Shown: positions 1 through 7,374 of the stretch, piece after piece
How the letters are laid out: every line of letters starts with the position of its first letter
How positions within the stretch are numbered: position 1 is the first letter of the stretch
DNA from: Baffinella frigidus
Lineage: Eukaryota > Cryptophyceae > Cryptomonadales > Baffinellaceae
NCBI GenBank assembly: GCA_026770585.1
Contig: MU646497.1
Location: forward strand, 468,536 to 483,174
Length of the DNA stretch: 14,639 bases
Direction: 5' to 3'
The notes under the pieces: model-generated
What the model saw: the letters and a program-made list of their open reading frames with translations, nothing else
Databases searched by the model: none
Told to the model about the DNA's origin: nothing
Translations under genes and position numbers: made by a program

Positions 1-19
1 AGGGGGGGGGGGGCCCAAC

Positions 20-141
20 TACAGGGGTACCTCGCTCATAAGACCCCCCCCCCCCCCCAAGGCCCTACAGTAGGGCTATGCCTAGGGCTCTATGGGGGTC
101 CTGGGGGGAGAGCGATTTCTCATGAGCGAGGCACCCCTGTA
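20..141. mobile_element. MITE-like foldback element, family A, copy 1
   Basis: The ends form an imperfect terminal inverted repeat: TACAGGGGTACCTCGCTCAT at the left, answered by ATGAGCGAGGCACCCCTGTA at the right. The interior holds a poly-C run and a small CCCTACAGTAGGG palindrome. The same ends recur at 2719-2840, 4201-4322 and 4740-4846. The element is about 120 bp with no coding capacity, so it is a non-autonomous MITE-like repeat. No target-site duplication is clear. Confidence 0.85.
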
Positions 142-255
142 TGGGGGGGTGCGTCTCGGGCGTGTCCCCAGACACGTCAGACAGAGGACTGTGTGACGCG
201 TGCGTCACGCGTACTTGCTTAGACTCGACCGTGTCCTTCGTTTGCCCGACACTAC

Positions 256-575
256 ACTCTACACCCCAAATCCCAAACTCCAAACCCTAAACCATAAACC
301 CTAAACCCTACAACCTAAACCCTACAACCTAACCCCTAAAACCTAAACCCTAAACCCTAAACCCTAAACCCCAAACCCGAAACCCTAAATTCCCAACCCT
401 AAACCCTGGATCCCCAACCCCCAACCCTAAACCCTAAAACCTAACCCCTAAACCCTAAACCCTAAACCCCAAACCCCAAACCCCAAACCCTGAACCCTAA
501 ACCCTAAACACCAAACCCCACACCCCACACCCTAAGCCCTAAACCTCAAACCCCAGGCCCCCGTCGAACTCATCG
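256..575. repeat. Degenerate telomere-like CCCTAAA tract
   Basis: The tract is a run of AACCCTAAACCCTAAA with many variants (CCCCAAA, CCCTACA, CCCTGAA). This is the C-strand of the TTTAGGG telomere type found in plants and many algae. The many unit variants argue for an old interstitial or subtelomeric tract, not a working chromosome end. No gene is visible. Confidence 0.85.
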
Positions 576-639
576 GACAGCCTACCAAGCCTCCCCCGAG
601 TCTACCAACCCGCGGCCAGATCGAACCCGTGAGCGCCCA

Positions 640-985
640 CACCTCCTACATCCGAACCCTCAAATCATAAATCTGAACCCCCACATCACCCACACCTCCT
701 ACATCCGAACCCTCACATCCTCAATCTGAACCCCCAAATCACTCCTAAATCCGAACCGTCAAATTGCCCAAACCTCCCAAATCCGAATCCTCAAAACACC
801 CAAACCTCCTAAATTCGAGCCCTCCAATCATAACTCAGAACCTCCACATCACCCAAACCTGCTCAATCCGAACCCTCAAATCACCCAAACCTCCTCAATC
901 CGAACCCTCAAATCCCCCAAACCTCCCAAATCCGAACCCTCAAATCACACTGAATCCGAACCCTCAAATCGTCCACTCAGCCAGC
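640..985. repeat. Diverged AATCCGAACCCTCAAAT tandem repeat
   Basis: Units of roughly 17-35 bp of the form CTCCTAAATCCGAACCCTCAAATCACCCAAAC repeat imperfectly in tandem right after the telomere-like tract. The embedded AACCCT suggests derivation from a telomere-like satellite. An open frame through it encodes only a repetitive Pro/Asn/Ser peptide, which I do not treat as a gene. Confidence 0.75.
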
Positions 986-1029
986 AAGCACTACGCCACG
1001 CTCGGGCACCGTGCCACTTTCATCTCAAA

Positions 1030-1537
1030 AGATAACTGAATCAGTTCCCTAATTAGCGTTTTAATTTAATTAGGAGGCGTAAGTAAATTTACCATGCCCT
1101 AACTGATTTCTCCTGATCAACATCCTATTGAAAAGGAGCTGATCCAGTCATCTTCCGAGATGAACTTTCTCACACTCCCTCCCTCCTCTTGCGATCACAC
1201 TTTAGCAGTCTTGTTCGCAAGGATGCGAGGATGCGACTGCTAGAAGAGCGAGGATGCGAGGATGATGAAGTGTGGCACACGAGCGTGTGCCACACTTTAG
1301 CAGTCTTATTCTCACACGCTCGCGAATGCGTTGCACGCTCACCACACTGTGTTGGAAAGGCCACGCTCGCTCGCTCACGCAAACCAATCGACCAATCCCT
1401 TCTCCCCCCCCCTCGCCCCTGCCACCAACCCTCCGATCGCGGCCTCGCCCCTCACCGCGGCCACCAACCATACACACTGTGTTGGAAGAGAGGGCCTCGC
1501 ACGCGTTGCACATTCTCGCACGCGTTGCACGCTCGAC
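1030..1537. other. Spacer with short palindromes, no gene seen
   Basis: An AT-rich piece (1030-1110) has a CCTAATTA...TAATTAGG hairpin at 1048-1074. Further on, CACACTTTAGCAGTCTT occurs twice (about 1196 and 1291), and a 13-bp-arm palindrome lies at 1269-1296. The phrases CACACTGTGTTGGAA (about 1342 and 1471) and CACGCGTTGCAC (about 1499 and 1516) are each duplicated. Overlapping open frames on both strands are low-complexity and look like chance products of GC-rich repeats. Confidence 0.5.
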
Positions 1538-1621
1538 GAAAATTACTACACAGATGCTTCAATATTTCTAGCAAGAACCAATTGTGTAATAAATAAAAAC
1601 AGGCTTCCCCGGATAAATACG
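1538..1621. mobile_element. Foldback element family D, copy 1
   Basis: GAAAATTACTACACAG at the left is answered by a degraded TTGTGTAATAAATAAAA at the right. A tail CTTCCCCGGATAAATACG follows outside the inverted repeat. The same combination of ATTACTACACA inverted repeat and CCCCGGAT tail occurs at 11091-11202 and 14012-14120. This copy is the most decayed on its right arm. Confidence 0.65.
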
Positions 1622-1727
1622 TGTGGGTAATAACAAGAGCACCTTCTCCCCCTTGAGCAGGACCACCCCGCGCGGGACCAGCGAAGTTGTCTTGCTCTAC
1701 CGCGCACCTTACCGCCAGGTATCCCAT

Positions 1728-2452
1728 CGACCCTACGGTAGGCAATGCCGTAGGGACCCCCATCGGCCCTACGGTAGGCAATGCCGTAGGGACCCCCATC
1801 GGCCCTACGGTAGGCAATGCCGTAGGGGCATAGGGGGGTCCCTACGGCCGAGCGAAGTTGTCTTGCTCTACCGCGCACCCTACCGCCAGGTATCTATCGA
1901 GAGGAAAAGAACACGGGTGTTACGTGACCAAATTGTACTACCTCATCGGCCCTACGGTAGGCAATGCCGTAGGGACATAGGGGGGTCCCTACGGCTCCTT
2001 CGTCCTTCTAGGAAGGTATGTACCCCATCGGCCCTACGGTAGGCAATGCCGTAGGGACATAGGGGGGTCCCTACGATCTTGCTCTACCGCGCTCCTTACC
2101 GCCAGGTATCTGCCCAATCGGCCCTACGGTAGACAATGCCGTAGGGATGTCTACCCCATCGGCCCTACGGTAGGCAATGCCGTAGGGACATAGGGGGGTC
2201 CCTACGGCTCCTTCTTCCTTCTAGGAAGGTATGTACCCCATCGGCCCTACGGTAGGCAATGCCGTAGGGACATAGGGGGGTCCCTACGATCTTGCTCTAC
2301 CGCGCTCCTTACCGCCAGGTATCTGCCCAATCGGCCCTACGGTAGACAATGCCGTAGGGATGTCTACCCCATCGGCCCTACGGTAGGCAATGCCGTAGGG
2401 ACATAGGGGGGTCCCTACGGCTCCTTCGTCCCTCTAGGAACGTCTCTACCCC
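1728..2452. repeat. Hairpin satellite array, family B, about 213-bp higher-order unit
   Basis: The basic block is CCCTACGGTAGGCAATGCCG followed by TAGGG, a hairpin with 8-bp arms. It repeats first at 36-bp spacing (1731, 1767, 1803). It then sits inside a longer unit that also carries GGGACATAGGGGGGTCCCTACGGC, CTTGCTCTACCGCGC and CTCCTTCGTCCTTCTAGGAA. The phrase ACGGCTCCTTC begins at 1991, 2204 and 2417, an exact 213-bp period. An open frame through the array only reflects the repeats. Single, mostly variant copies of the hairpin occur at about 6537, 6683 and 10076. Confidence 0.9.
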
Positions 2453-2559
2453 CCCGACCATAACCTGTCTGTTTGACTCGAAAAATACGATCATGCAGCG
2501 GGCTACGTGGGCAGTCGGCACTGTGCAGGTCCACGCCAGGCTCTTGGGTATGGTATTCC

Positions 2560-2670
2560 GGGCGCGTTCTTGGAGCCATTGGCGCGTTCTTGGAGCCAGT
2601 TTTCTTTTCGAAATTGACTTTTGAATGCCGTTTTCCCTAAAAAAAATGACTTTTGAATACCCCCCTCTCC
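2560..2670 (-). promoter_or_regulatory. Promoter-like repeat module, copy 1
   Basis: Read on the minus strand, the module has AGAGGGGGGTATTCAAAAGT, a second TTCAAAAGTCAA box, then GGCTCCAAGAACGCGCC twice (2561-2577 and 2581-2597 on plus). The same parts in the same order and orientation lie just upstream of the minus-strand gene that starts at 9055. Here no convincing gene follows downstream (below 2560), so it could be a displaced promoter, the edge of a broken gene, or a dispersed repeat. Confidence 0.45.
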
Positions 2671-2718
2671 AGCCCTGTGTGGTTCTGCATGGCCCTTGAC
2701 CATGGCGAGACACCACGC

Positions 2719-2840
2719 TACAGAGGTACCTCGCTCATACGCCCCCCCCCCTCCCTTGGGACCCAACAGTTGGTCTATGCCTGGGGTCCTACGGTGGTCC
2801 TAGGGGGGTGGGCGTTTCTTATGAGCAAGGTACCCCTGTA
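2719..2840. mobile_element. MITE-like foldback element, family A, copy 2
   Basis: The left end TACAGAGGTACCTCGCTCAT pairs with ATGAGCAAGGTACCCCTGTA at the right. The interior contains poly-C, a CCCAACAGTTGG palindrome and CCTACGGTGGTCCTAGG. It has the same length and plan as the other family A copies, with no coding capacity. Confidence 0.85.
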
Positions 2841-3044
2841 GGACAGGCTAGGGCAGGCTAGCACTTTTAAAGGAGATTTCCCTGCGGGGTGCTAACATCC
2901 AGTAGTAAAATTGGTACAAATCCTGTAGTAAGATGGGCCCTCCCCGCCCCGCATCACGCGCTGGGACCCCACACCTGTATGGGGTCTCCCTCCGCTGGTC
3001 CGCCTCTGTGGGGTCCCCACTCCTACATGCGGACACGCCCCATC

Positions 3045-3181
3045 CACACGGTGGACTACGAACCGTTCATCAAAAGCCAACTTGCCTCGCGGCAATTAAC
3101 TTGAAGAATTTTCTGGTACAATTTGGTCACGTAACACCCTGAATTCCAGCCCCGACGAAACCCTCGTAGCCCACCGTGTGG
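3045..3181. mobile_element. Foldback element family E, copy 1
   Basis: CACACGGTGGACTACG at the left is answered by CGTAGCCCACCGTGTG at the right. The interior (TCAAAAGCCAACTTGCCTCG ... TTTTCTGGTACAATTTGG ... CACGTAACACCCTGAATTCC) is repeated with scattered substitutions at 11787-11934. Two diverged copies with matching ends identify a MITE-like family. Confidence 0.8.
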
Positions 3182-3267
3182 GTATGCGTGGTCGGAGGGA
3201 CGTTACACACGCCACAGCACCCTCTCCACCGCACACGCCCCACCCCGGCGGGAATGCTGAGCGTGGA

Positions 3268-3377
3268 TCCACCTTAAGTGGCCAGTAGGCTCATACGCCC
3301 TACCGTAGGGCCCTATGACTGTGACCTGCCTAGGACCTCTTTGGGGTCAAATTGGACCCCATCGCCACTTGAGGGAT
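3268..3377. mobile_element. Foldback element family C, copy 1
   Basis: The left end has CTTAAGTGGCCAGTAGGC and the right end GCCACTTGAGGGATAT. Inside are CCCTACCGTAGGGCCC and GACCTGCCTAGGACC, which also appear in the copies at 5011-5116 and, inverted, 5384-5534. The imperfect inverted repeat is about 15 bp. No coding capacity. Confidence 0.75.
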
Positions 3378-3392
3378 ATTCATAGGCTAACG

Positions 3393-3535
3393 TCCTGAAA
3401 ATCGGGAAGTAAGCCTACGGTGTTGCCTATGGTAGGCCGTCGGGGCCTAGGGGGGGTCCTGTGAAACATTAGGTCCTTGGGGCCTTACGGCCCACAGTAG
3501 GCAACACCGTAGGCCTTTCTACCTGGTTTTCACTC
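3393..3535. mobile_element. Long foldback element with CCTACGGTGTTGCCTA arms
   Basis: About 55 bp at the left (CTGAAAATCGGGAAGTAAGC, then CCTACGGTGTTGCCTATGG) pairs imperfectly with the right arm (CACAGTAGGCAACACCGTAGG, then CCTTTCTACCTGGTTTTCAC). The whole would fold into one hairpin. Its arms carry the CCTACGG/CCGTAGG core seen in other families. It is followed by a 20-bp direct repeat TTTTTGTCGACCTTAAT (3560-3600). Confidence 0.7.
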
Positions 3536-3600
3536 CGTTGCCCTGTCAATACATGGCCGTTTTTGTCGACCTTAATCATGTTTTTGTCGACCTTAATTAT

Positions 3601-3944
3601 TTAGGATCCGCACACTGACTGTCTCAAAATTTTGTGACCTTCCGTTCGAGTAAGCCCTGTATGCTGAACGAGCATGGTCCGGGCGCAGACGGCGAGCGCA
3701 GGAACCACGCCGCTCACCTCCCCGCGAGGAGGCGCCCCCCCGCCCGCGCCCGCGCTCCTCACATCGCCGAGCCCGCAACACGCCTCGCGTGGCAACACGG
3801 CCCACGCGTCGCCGAGCCCGCGCGCGCAGGCGGAAGCCGCGTGGCAGCATGGATCCCGCGGGTTGCCGTCTGCGTCCGCCAGCTACAAGACTGCGAACAC
3901 CACCCGCTACATGTGAGCGCGCGGTGGCGCGGGTGAGTCGGGCC

Positions 3945-3945
<1 letters not shown>
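3601..3945. other. GC-rich segment, coding status unclear
   Basis: Very high GC leaves several frames open on both strands at once. The plus frame at 3634-3936 has an Ala/Arg/Pro-rich product with a roughly repeated HxAEPA pattern. The minus frame is an Arg-rich antisense product. I see no recognisable domain, no splice-site pattern and no duplicated copy with synonymous changes, so I do not call a gene here. Confidence 0.35.

Positions 3946-3974
<29 letters not shown>
3946..3974. repeat. (GT)n microsatellite
   Basis: An uninterrupted GT/TG dinucleotide run of about 14-15 units follows the GC-rich segment. Confidence 0.95.
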
Positions 3975-3978
<4 letters not shown>

Positions 3979-4200
3979 TAAAGACACGCGGAGGTGCGGA
4001 GGGAGGCATGCGGCGTGGCGGGTGCGGTGGGTGACAGTGATATCAGTGTGGTGTCAACACGTCCCTTTTTCAATTGCGCGGCTGCCCTCGCTCTGCACGC
4101 GTGGGCGACAGCTTAACGCATGCCCCTTCAAGTGGGAAGGGGCAAGTGTGCGGCACGAGTGAGCGACAGCTTTACACCACGGCCTACGGTCGGACTACGG

Positions 4201-4322
4201 TGCAGGGCTACCTCGCTCATAAGAAACTGCCTCCCCCCCTAGGGCCACCATAGGGACCTAGGCATGGGCCTACTGTAGGGTCCTAGGGGGATGTGGTTTC
4301 TCATGAGCGAGGTACCCCTGTA
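4201..4322. mobile_element. MITE-like foldback element, family A, copy 3
   Basis: TGCAGGGCTACCTCGCTCAT at the left pairs with ATGAGCGAGGTACCCCTGTA at the right. The inner part shows GGGACCTAGGCATGGGCCTA and CCTACTGTAGGGTCCTAGG, a relative of the CCTACGGTAGG core. Confidence 0.85.
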
Positions 4323-4738
4323 GGACCTATGATCAAGCGTGCACGACCGCTTCGCATGCACCCGCTGACCGCCCTCGGTAGGCCTAACCGACGCGTCGTT
4401 CTGCAGCAATCTGTGATGCCACATGCTTTCCGTGATCTGCAGCAATCTGTGATATCACATGATGTGATGTCACTTGCTTTCCGTCCTGTAATACATCCAA
4501 CACGTGCTTCCCACCAGTCAAACAAAAGGTAGGTAACACAATTTTGAACAGGAATTGAATCCTTATCTCCAATTTGTATTGGAAATGGACACCGTCTGCC
4601 GCCGAGCGAAGAGGGAACGCCTTAAACCGTTTTTAAATTCCTTTGACATGCAAGCCAAGGTCAATATCGACCTTGACTGTCTTATGTGCCGAGTTCGCTC
4701 GGCAGCGGACCCCGGCTATCCGAGGACGACGGTGACCC
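4323..4738. other. Spacer with a 37-bp direct repeat, no clear gene
   Basis: CTGCAGCAATCTGTGAT occurs twice (about 4402 and 4438), followed by ACATG and, nearby, CTTTCCGT, with a third partial copy. ATCACATGATGTGAT (4452-4466) is a palindrome. Near 4594 and 4695 CTGCCGCCGAGCGAA and TTCGCTCGGCAGCGG are inverted, with CAAGGTC...GACCTTG between them, so another foldback element is possible. The open frame at 4555-4761 runs through these and has no support as a gene. Confidence 0.45.
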
Positions 4739-4739
4739 G

Positions 4740-4846
4740 TACAAGGGTACCTCGCTCATAAGAATCCGCCCCACCCCCTGGGACCATCATAGGGCTGCTG
4801 TAGGGTCCTAGGGGGGGCGGTTTCTTGTGAGCGAGGTACCCCTGCA
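4740..4846. mobile_element. MITE-like foldback element, family A, copy 4
   Basis: TACAAGGGTACCTCGCTCAT at the left pairs with GTGAGCGAGGTACCCCTGCA at the right. With one flanking base on each side it reads GT...CTGCAG, so it has intron-like borders. A coding-looking segment starts about 20 bp later. Confidence 0.85.
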
Positions 4847-4866
4847 GGCGTCTGAGCGCTGGGCAG

Positions 4867-5016
4867 CCATCTACCGCACGTCAGAGTTCCCCACTACATC
4901 ATCGCCCCCTCCCGAAGCAGACTTCGCAGACGGTTCGAGGATCATGGGGTCCAGCTGGCGGCGAGAGACATGGTGGTGTCCGAGGACCACCGGACACTCG
5001 AGTTCCCAACTATTCC
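4867..5016 (+). CDS. Candidate exon, first copy of a duplicated coding segment
   Basis: The frame with codons starting at 4868 gives HLPHVRVPHYIIAPS, then RSRLRRRFEDHGVQLAARDM, then VVSEDHRTLEFPTIP. A second copy starts at 5121. Over the shared 27 codons (4913-4993) I count eight base differences: five are silent third-position changes and three are mild replacements (R/L, G/A, V/M). Copy 1 also has 18 extra bases, a whole number of codons. Both facts point to selection on this frame. A GTAAGT donor follows directly at 5017. The left border is uncertain; a CAG at 4864-4866 is a possible acceptor. I recognise no domain; the segment is basic then mixed-charge and likely helical. Confidence 0.5.
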
Positions 5017-5116
5017 GTAAGTGGCCAGTAGGCTCCTACTCCCTACCGTAAGGCCCTAGGGACCTGCCTAGGACCTCCTGGCGGTCAACTTTGACCGCCT
5101 GGCCACTTAGGGAATA
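5011..5116. mobile_element. Foldback element family C, copy 2, forming an intron-like unit (5017-5120)
   Basis: TATTCCGTAAGTGGCC at the left and GGCCACTTAGGGAATA at the right pair at 15 of 16 positions. The interior has CCCTACCGTAAGGCCCTAGG and GACCTGCCTAGGACC, as in the other family C copies. GTAAGT, a consensus splice donor, lies inside the left arm. ATATCAG, a plausible acceptor, ends just outside the right arm. Removing 5017-5120 would join the two coding copies in the same phase (CC|A). Confidence 0.8.
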
Positions 5117-5120
5117 TCAG

Positions 5121-5383
5121 AGTTCCCCGCCGAAGCAGACTTCTCAGACGATTTGAGGATCATGCGGTCCAGCTGGCGGCGAGAGACATGATGGTGTCCG
5201 AGGATCATCGCGGCGTTCTCGACCACCGTCAGCGTCCCGTGCCGGGCCAGCCGTTGCTGCAAAGAAAAAGACAGTGGCGCGGGGCACGTTCAGCGAGGCT
5301 CACAACCTTGTTCATCCGAACCCCCAGGAAGTCAGTCGTTGCGGAGCACGGGAAGTGGCGCGGGGCACGTTCAGCGAGAGGCA
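5121..5383 (+). CDS. Candidate exon, second copy of the duplicated coding segment
   Basis: Codons from 5122 read VPRRSRLLRRFEDHAVQLAA, RDMMVSEDHRGVLDHRQ and continue open into the next foldback element, where the frame stops at 5490. The first 27 codons match the segment at 4913-4993 with mainly silent changes. The rest is Arg-rich and contains an internal direct repeat: GTGGCGCGGGGCACGTTCAGCGAG at about 5275 and 5355, encoding WRGARSAR twice in this frame. No domain is recognised. Where the exon truly ends is not visible; the sequence from 5384 belongs to a family C element. Confidence 0.45.
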
Positions 5384-5534
5384 ATCCCTTAAGTAGCGAG
5401 CCGGTCAAATTTGACCCGCAAGAGGTCCTAGGCAGGTCCTGGAACCCTACCGTCCTAGAACCCTACCGTCCTAGAACCCTACCGTCCTAGAACCCTACCG
5501 TAGGGTGTATGGGCCTACTCGCCACTTACGGGTC
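5384..5534. mobile_element. Foldback element family C, copy 3 (inverted), with internal 16-bp tandem repeat
   Basis: ATCCCTTAAGTAGCGAG at the left pairs with CTCGCCACTTACGGGTCAT at the right. The interior is the reverse complement of the family C core (GAGGTCCTAGGCAGGTCC). AACCCTACCGTCCTAG is repeated three times in tandem (5452-5499) before the usual CCCTACCGTAGGG hairpin, so this copy is longer than its relatives. Confidence 0.75.
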
Positions 5535-5680
5535 ATAGTTCAATCCAAATGATGAGGTGAGGCACACGTCACAGGAGCGGCTACAATCAAATCCAAGTAT
5601 TCCTCATGTTTGAGATGAGCAAACGAGGGCCCATGCACGGCTCTGAAGACGGGACGCACCCCCCGGCAAGGTGGCAGCAC

Positions 5681-5830
5681 TTATTTCAGAAAAGGGATTC
5701 TAAAATCCGTTTTTTAAAGTCAAGTCCCCCACAAATCTGTCAACTTATACGAAGAGAAAAGAATAAGTTGACGAATTTGTGTAGGAATTGACTTAAGAAA
5801 ACGGATTTTAGAATCCCTTTTCTGAGATAA
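5681..5830. mobile_element. Long-arm foldback element with possible GCAC target duplication
   Basis: TTATTTCAGAAAAGGGATTC and further bases at the left pair with GAATCCCTTTTCTGAGATAA at the right. The complementarity continues inward (AAAATCCGTTTT, AAATCTGTCAACTTAT / ATAAGTTGACGAATTT), so nearly the whole 150 bp folds into one hairpin. GCAC lies directly outside both ends (5677-5680 and 5831-5834), a possible 4-bp target-site duplication. No coding capacity. Confidence 0.8.
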
Positions 5831-5834
5831 GCAC

Positions 5835-6128
5835 CGAGCAACGCACACAAGACACAGTCAGCTGTTGAGTGGGTATCTAGGCTCTAAGGGCACTTCAGGA
5901 CGCAAGGTTATGAGAACGGCACCGAGCCACGGTCCCCGCAGGACACCCTACACCTTGCACCCTAAACCCACTCAACCCTGAACACATGGCGAGGACAGGA
6001 TTCACCCACGACAGTCGGCTATGACGGGCCCGCCTCGGGTGAAGAAAACGCAGGTATGTAGACATTAGACATCGAGGGAGCGTGGCTCTCTCTCTCTTAG
6101 AAGGCGCAACGCGACGTGAGGCTCCCTC
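5835..6128. other. Spacer, nothing recognised
   Basis: The stretch has no inverted-repeat ends, no duplicated segment within the window and no open frame with coding features. A short (CT)n run occurs at 6087-6100. Confidence 0.4.
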
Positions 6129-6203
<75 letters not shown>

Positions 6204-6217
6204 TCACTCTCTCTCAG
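6129..6217. repeat. Compound (CT)n(CA)n(CT) microsatellite
   Basis: A CT run (about 6129-6152) passes into a CA run (about 6152-6203, interrupted once by CATA) and ends in CTCACTCTCTCTC. The long open frames here are simple products of the dinucleotides. Confidence 0.95.
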
Positions 6218-6330
6218 TTATCCTTCTAGCACACCACCCGCTCTGCATAGTCAAGAGTGGTACCCGCACAGGCTCGAGAGAGTGGCACCCACAGTCAGAC
6301 AGGGACAGTCTCGACATTCTCCGGGAGAGG

Positions 6331-6486
6331 GGACCTACGCTAGACCTGAGTGTGGGCAATCGCATCGATTCGCTTTACACAAAGAGGCCGGATTTCCGGC
6401 CTTCTCTCCAAAAGATGACAGAATTTCAAGGGAATTTGTCGAAATTGACTTTTGGGATTGCTTCCACGCAGGTCTAGCGTAGACCT
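6331..6486. mobile_element. Foldback element with GGACCTACGCTAGACCTG ends
   Basis: GGACCTACGCTAGACCTGAG ... GGGCAATC at the left pairs with GATTGCTTCCACGC AGGTCT AGCGTAGACC at the right, about 28 bp of imperfect inverted repeat. The interior has GGCCGGATTTCCGGCC (near-palindrome) and the box TTGACTTTTGGG that recurs across the window. No coding capacity. Confidence 0.7.
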
Positions 6487-6500
6487 GCATGTCCTGCAGG

Positions 6501-6670
6501 AGGACCAAAAAAACAAGTGGTACTAGGAGCCCATCGGCCTACGGTAGGCAACCCGTAGGCTAAACTACCCTCATTTTGGGTCGTTTGACGACTAATCTGC
6601 ATGTCCTGGAGGAGGGCCTTCCGTCCAGGTCTTCGGTAGGGCTCCTAGTACCACTTATTGTTTTGGTCCT
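6501..6670. mobile_element. Foldback element with AGGACCAAAA ends and CCTACGGTAGG core
   Basis: AGGACCAAAA ... AAGTGGTACTAGGAGC (6501-6530) pairs with GCTCCTAGTACCACTTATTG ... TTTTGGTCCT (6641-6670). The interior carries CGGCCTACGGTAGGCAACCC, then CTACCCTCATTTTGGGTCGT and CTGCATGTCCTGGAGGAGGG. That interior is repeated directly at about 6679-6858 without the left arm, so the region is a partial tandem duplication. Confidence 0.7.
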
Positions 6671-6736
6671 GGGAGCCCCTCGGCCTACGGTAGGCAACCC
6701 GTAGGCTAAACTACCCTCATTTCGGGTCGTTTGACG

Positions 6737-6828
6737 ACTAACCTGCATGTCCTGGACAAATTACCTGCATGTCCTGGTCGTGACAAACTACCTGCATGTC
6801 CTGACAAATTACCTGCATGTCCTGGAGG
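6737..6828. repeat. Short tandem repeat, CTGCATGTCCTGG units
   Basis: ACCTGCATGTCCTG occurs four times at 20-25 bp spacing, joined by GACAAATT or GTCGTGACAAACT. Single copies at about 6483 and 6597 show the unit from which it expanded. Confidence 0.85.
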
Positions 6829-6944
6829 AGGGCCTTGCGGCCAGGTCTTCGGTAGGGCGTCATCGAGTCGTCGCGCGGCACAATCCTCCACGCGCCCCCC
6901 GGGAGACGGTCGCTCGCCCCCAGCTGTAGGGCAGCACACGCTCG

Positions 6945-7105
6945 TTACGCAAGCGTCCAGCCCTGGATGGCTTTTCTGGGCCCTGGAGCGGATCAAATCC
7001 CCTTTCGGGGCCTGAAAAAAAAAAGTCTGAAAAGGGAGTGAGCGTTGAGGGGATTTGATCCGCTTCAGGTCCCCAAACGCCCATCAGGGCTGGAAGCTTG
7101 CGCAG
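6945..7105. mobile_element. Foldback element with about 60-bp arms
   Basis: The left arm (ACGCAAGCGTCCAGCCCTGG ... GGAGCGGATCAAATCCCC) pairs with the right arm (GGGGATTTGATCCGCTTCAG ... AGGGCTGGAAGCTTGCGC). The loop holds a run of A and CTTTCGGGGCC. No coding capacity and no relative elsewhere in the window. Confidence 0.75.
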
Positions 7106-7279
7106 CCAACGCCCCCCGTGTCACCACCACCTCCTCGCTCTGGCTCTGTCTATTTGGCCTCACCAATTTGGTGCGCCCGGGCTGCCCCCCCCTCCAAAGT
7201 TGAAAGGTTTGTACCGCGACCCCAGCGTGTCGACTTGGGAATGGTCGGGTCAACCCGCGTGAGCCAGCACTAGAAATCG

Positions 7280-7361
7280 GTCTTTCCAGAGATTTGTACC
7301 AGGAATCCTGTGGAAGGACACTTTGCGAAATATAATCTATTATCTTAACACCTGGAAAGAC
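7280..7361. mobile_element. Possible small foldback element
   Basis: GTCTTTCCAG at the left and CTGGAAAGAC at the right are a perfect 10-bp inverted repeat about 80 bp apart. The left end resembles GGTCTTTCC in the family M element at 8092-8255. It is short and lacks a second copy, so this is tentative. Confidence 0.35.
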
Positions 7362-7374
7362 TGCGCGATGTCTA

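Noticed and set aside
764-1039. Open frame rich in Pro, Asn and Ser
   Set aside because: It is a translation of the AATCCGAACCCTCAAAT satellite and has no non-repeat coding part.
1623-2042. 139-residue open frame through the hairpin array
   Set aside because: Its product is only the translated satellite (RPYGRQCRRDPH repeats), with another open frame on the opposite strand.
1728-2452. CRISPR-like array of palindromic repeats
   Set aside because: The repeats are contiguous satellite units with no unique spacers, and the context is eukaryotic.
4739-4847. Family A copy 4 as a second introner (GTACAAG...CTGCAG)
   Set aside because: The borders fit, but no coding segment could be supported upstream, and the coding frame downstream has a TGA at 4853 before the candidate exon.
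5895-6477. Open frames with long Cys/Val or Thr/His/Ser/Leu runs
   Set aside because: They are simple translations of the CT and CA microsatellites.
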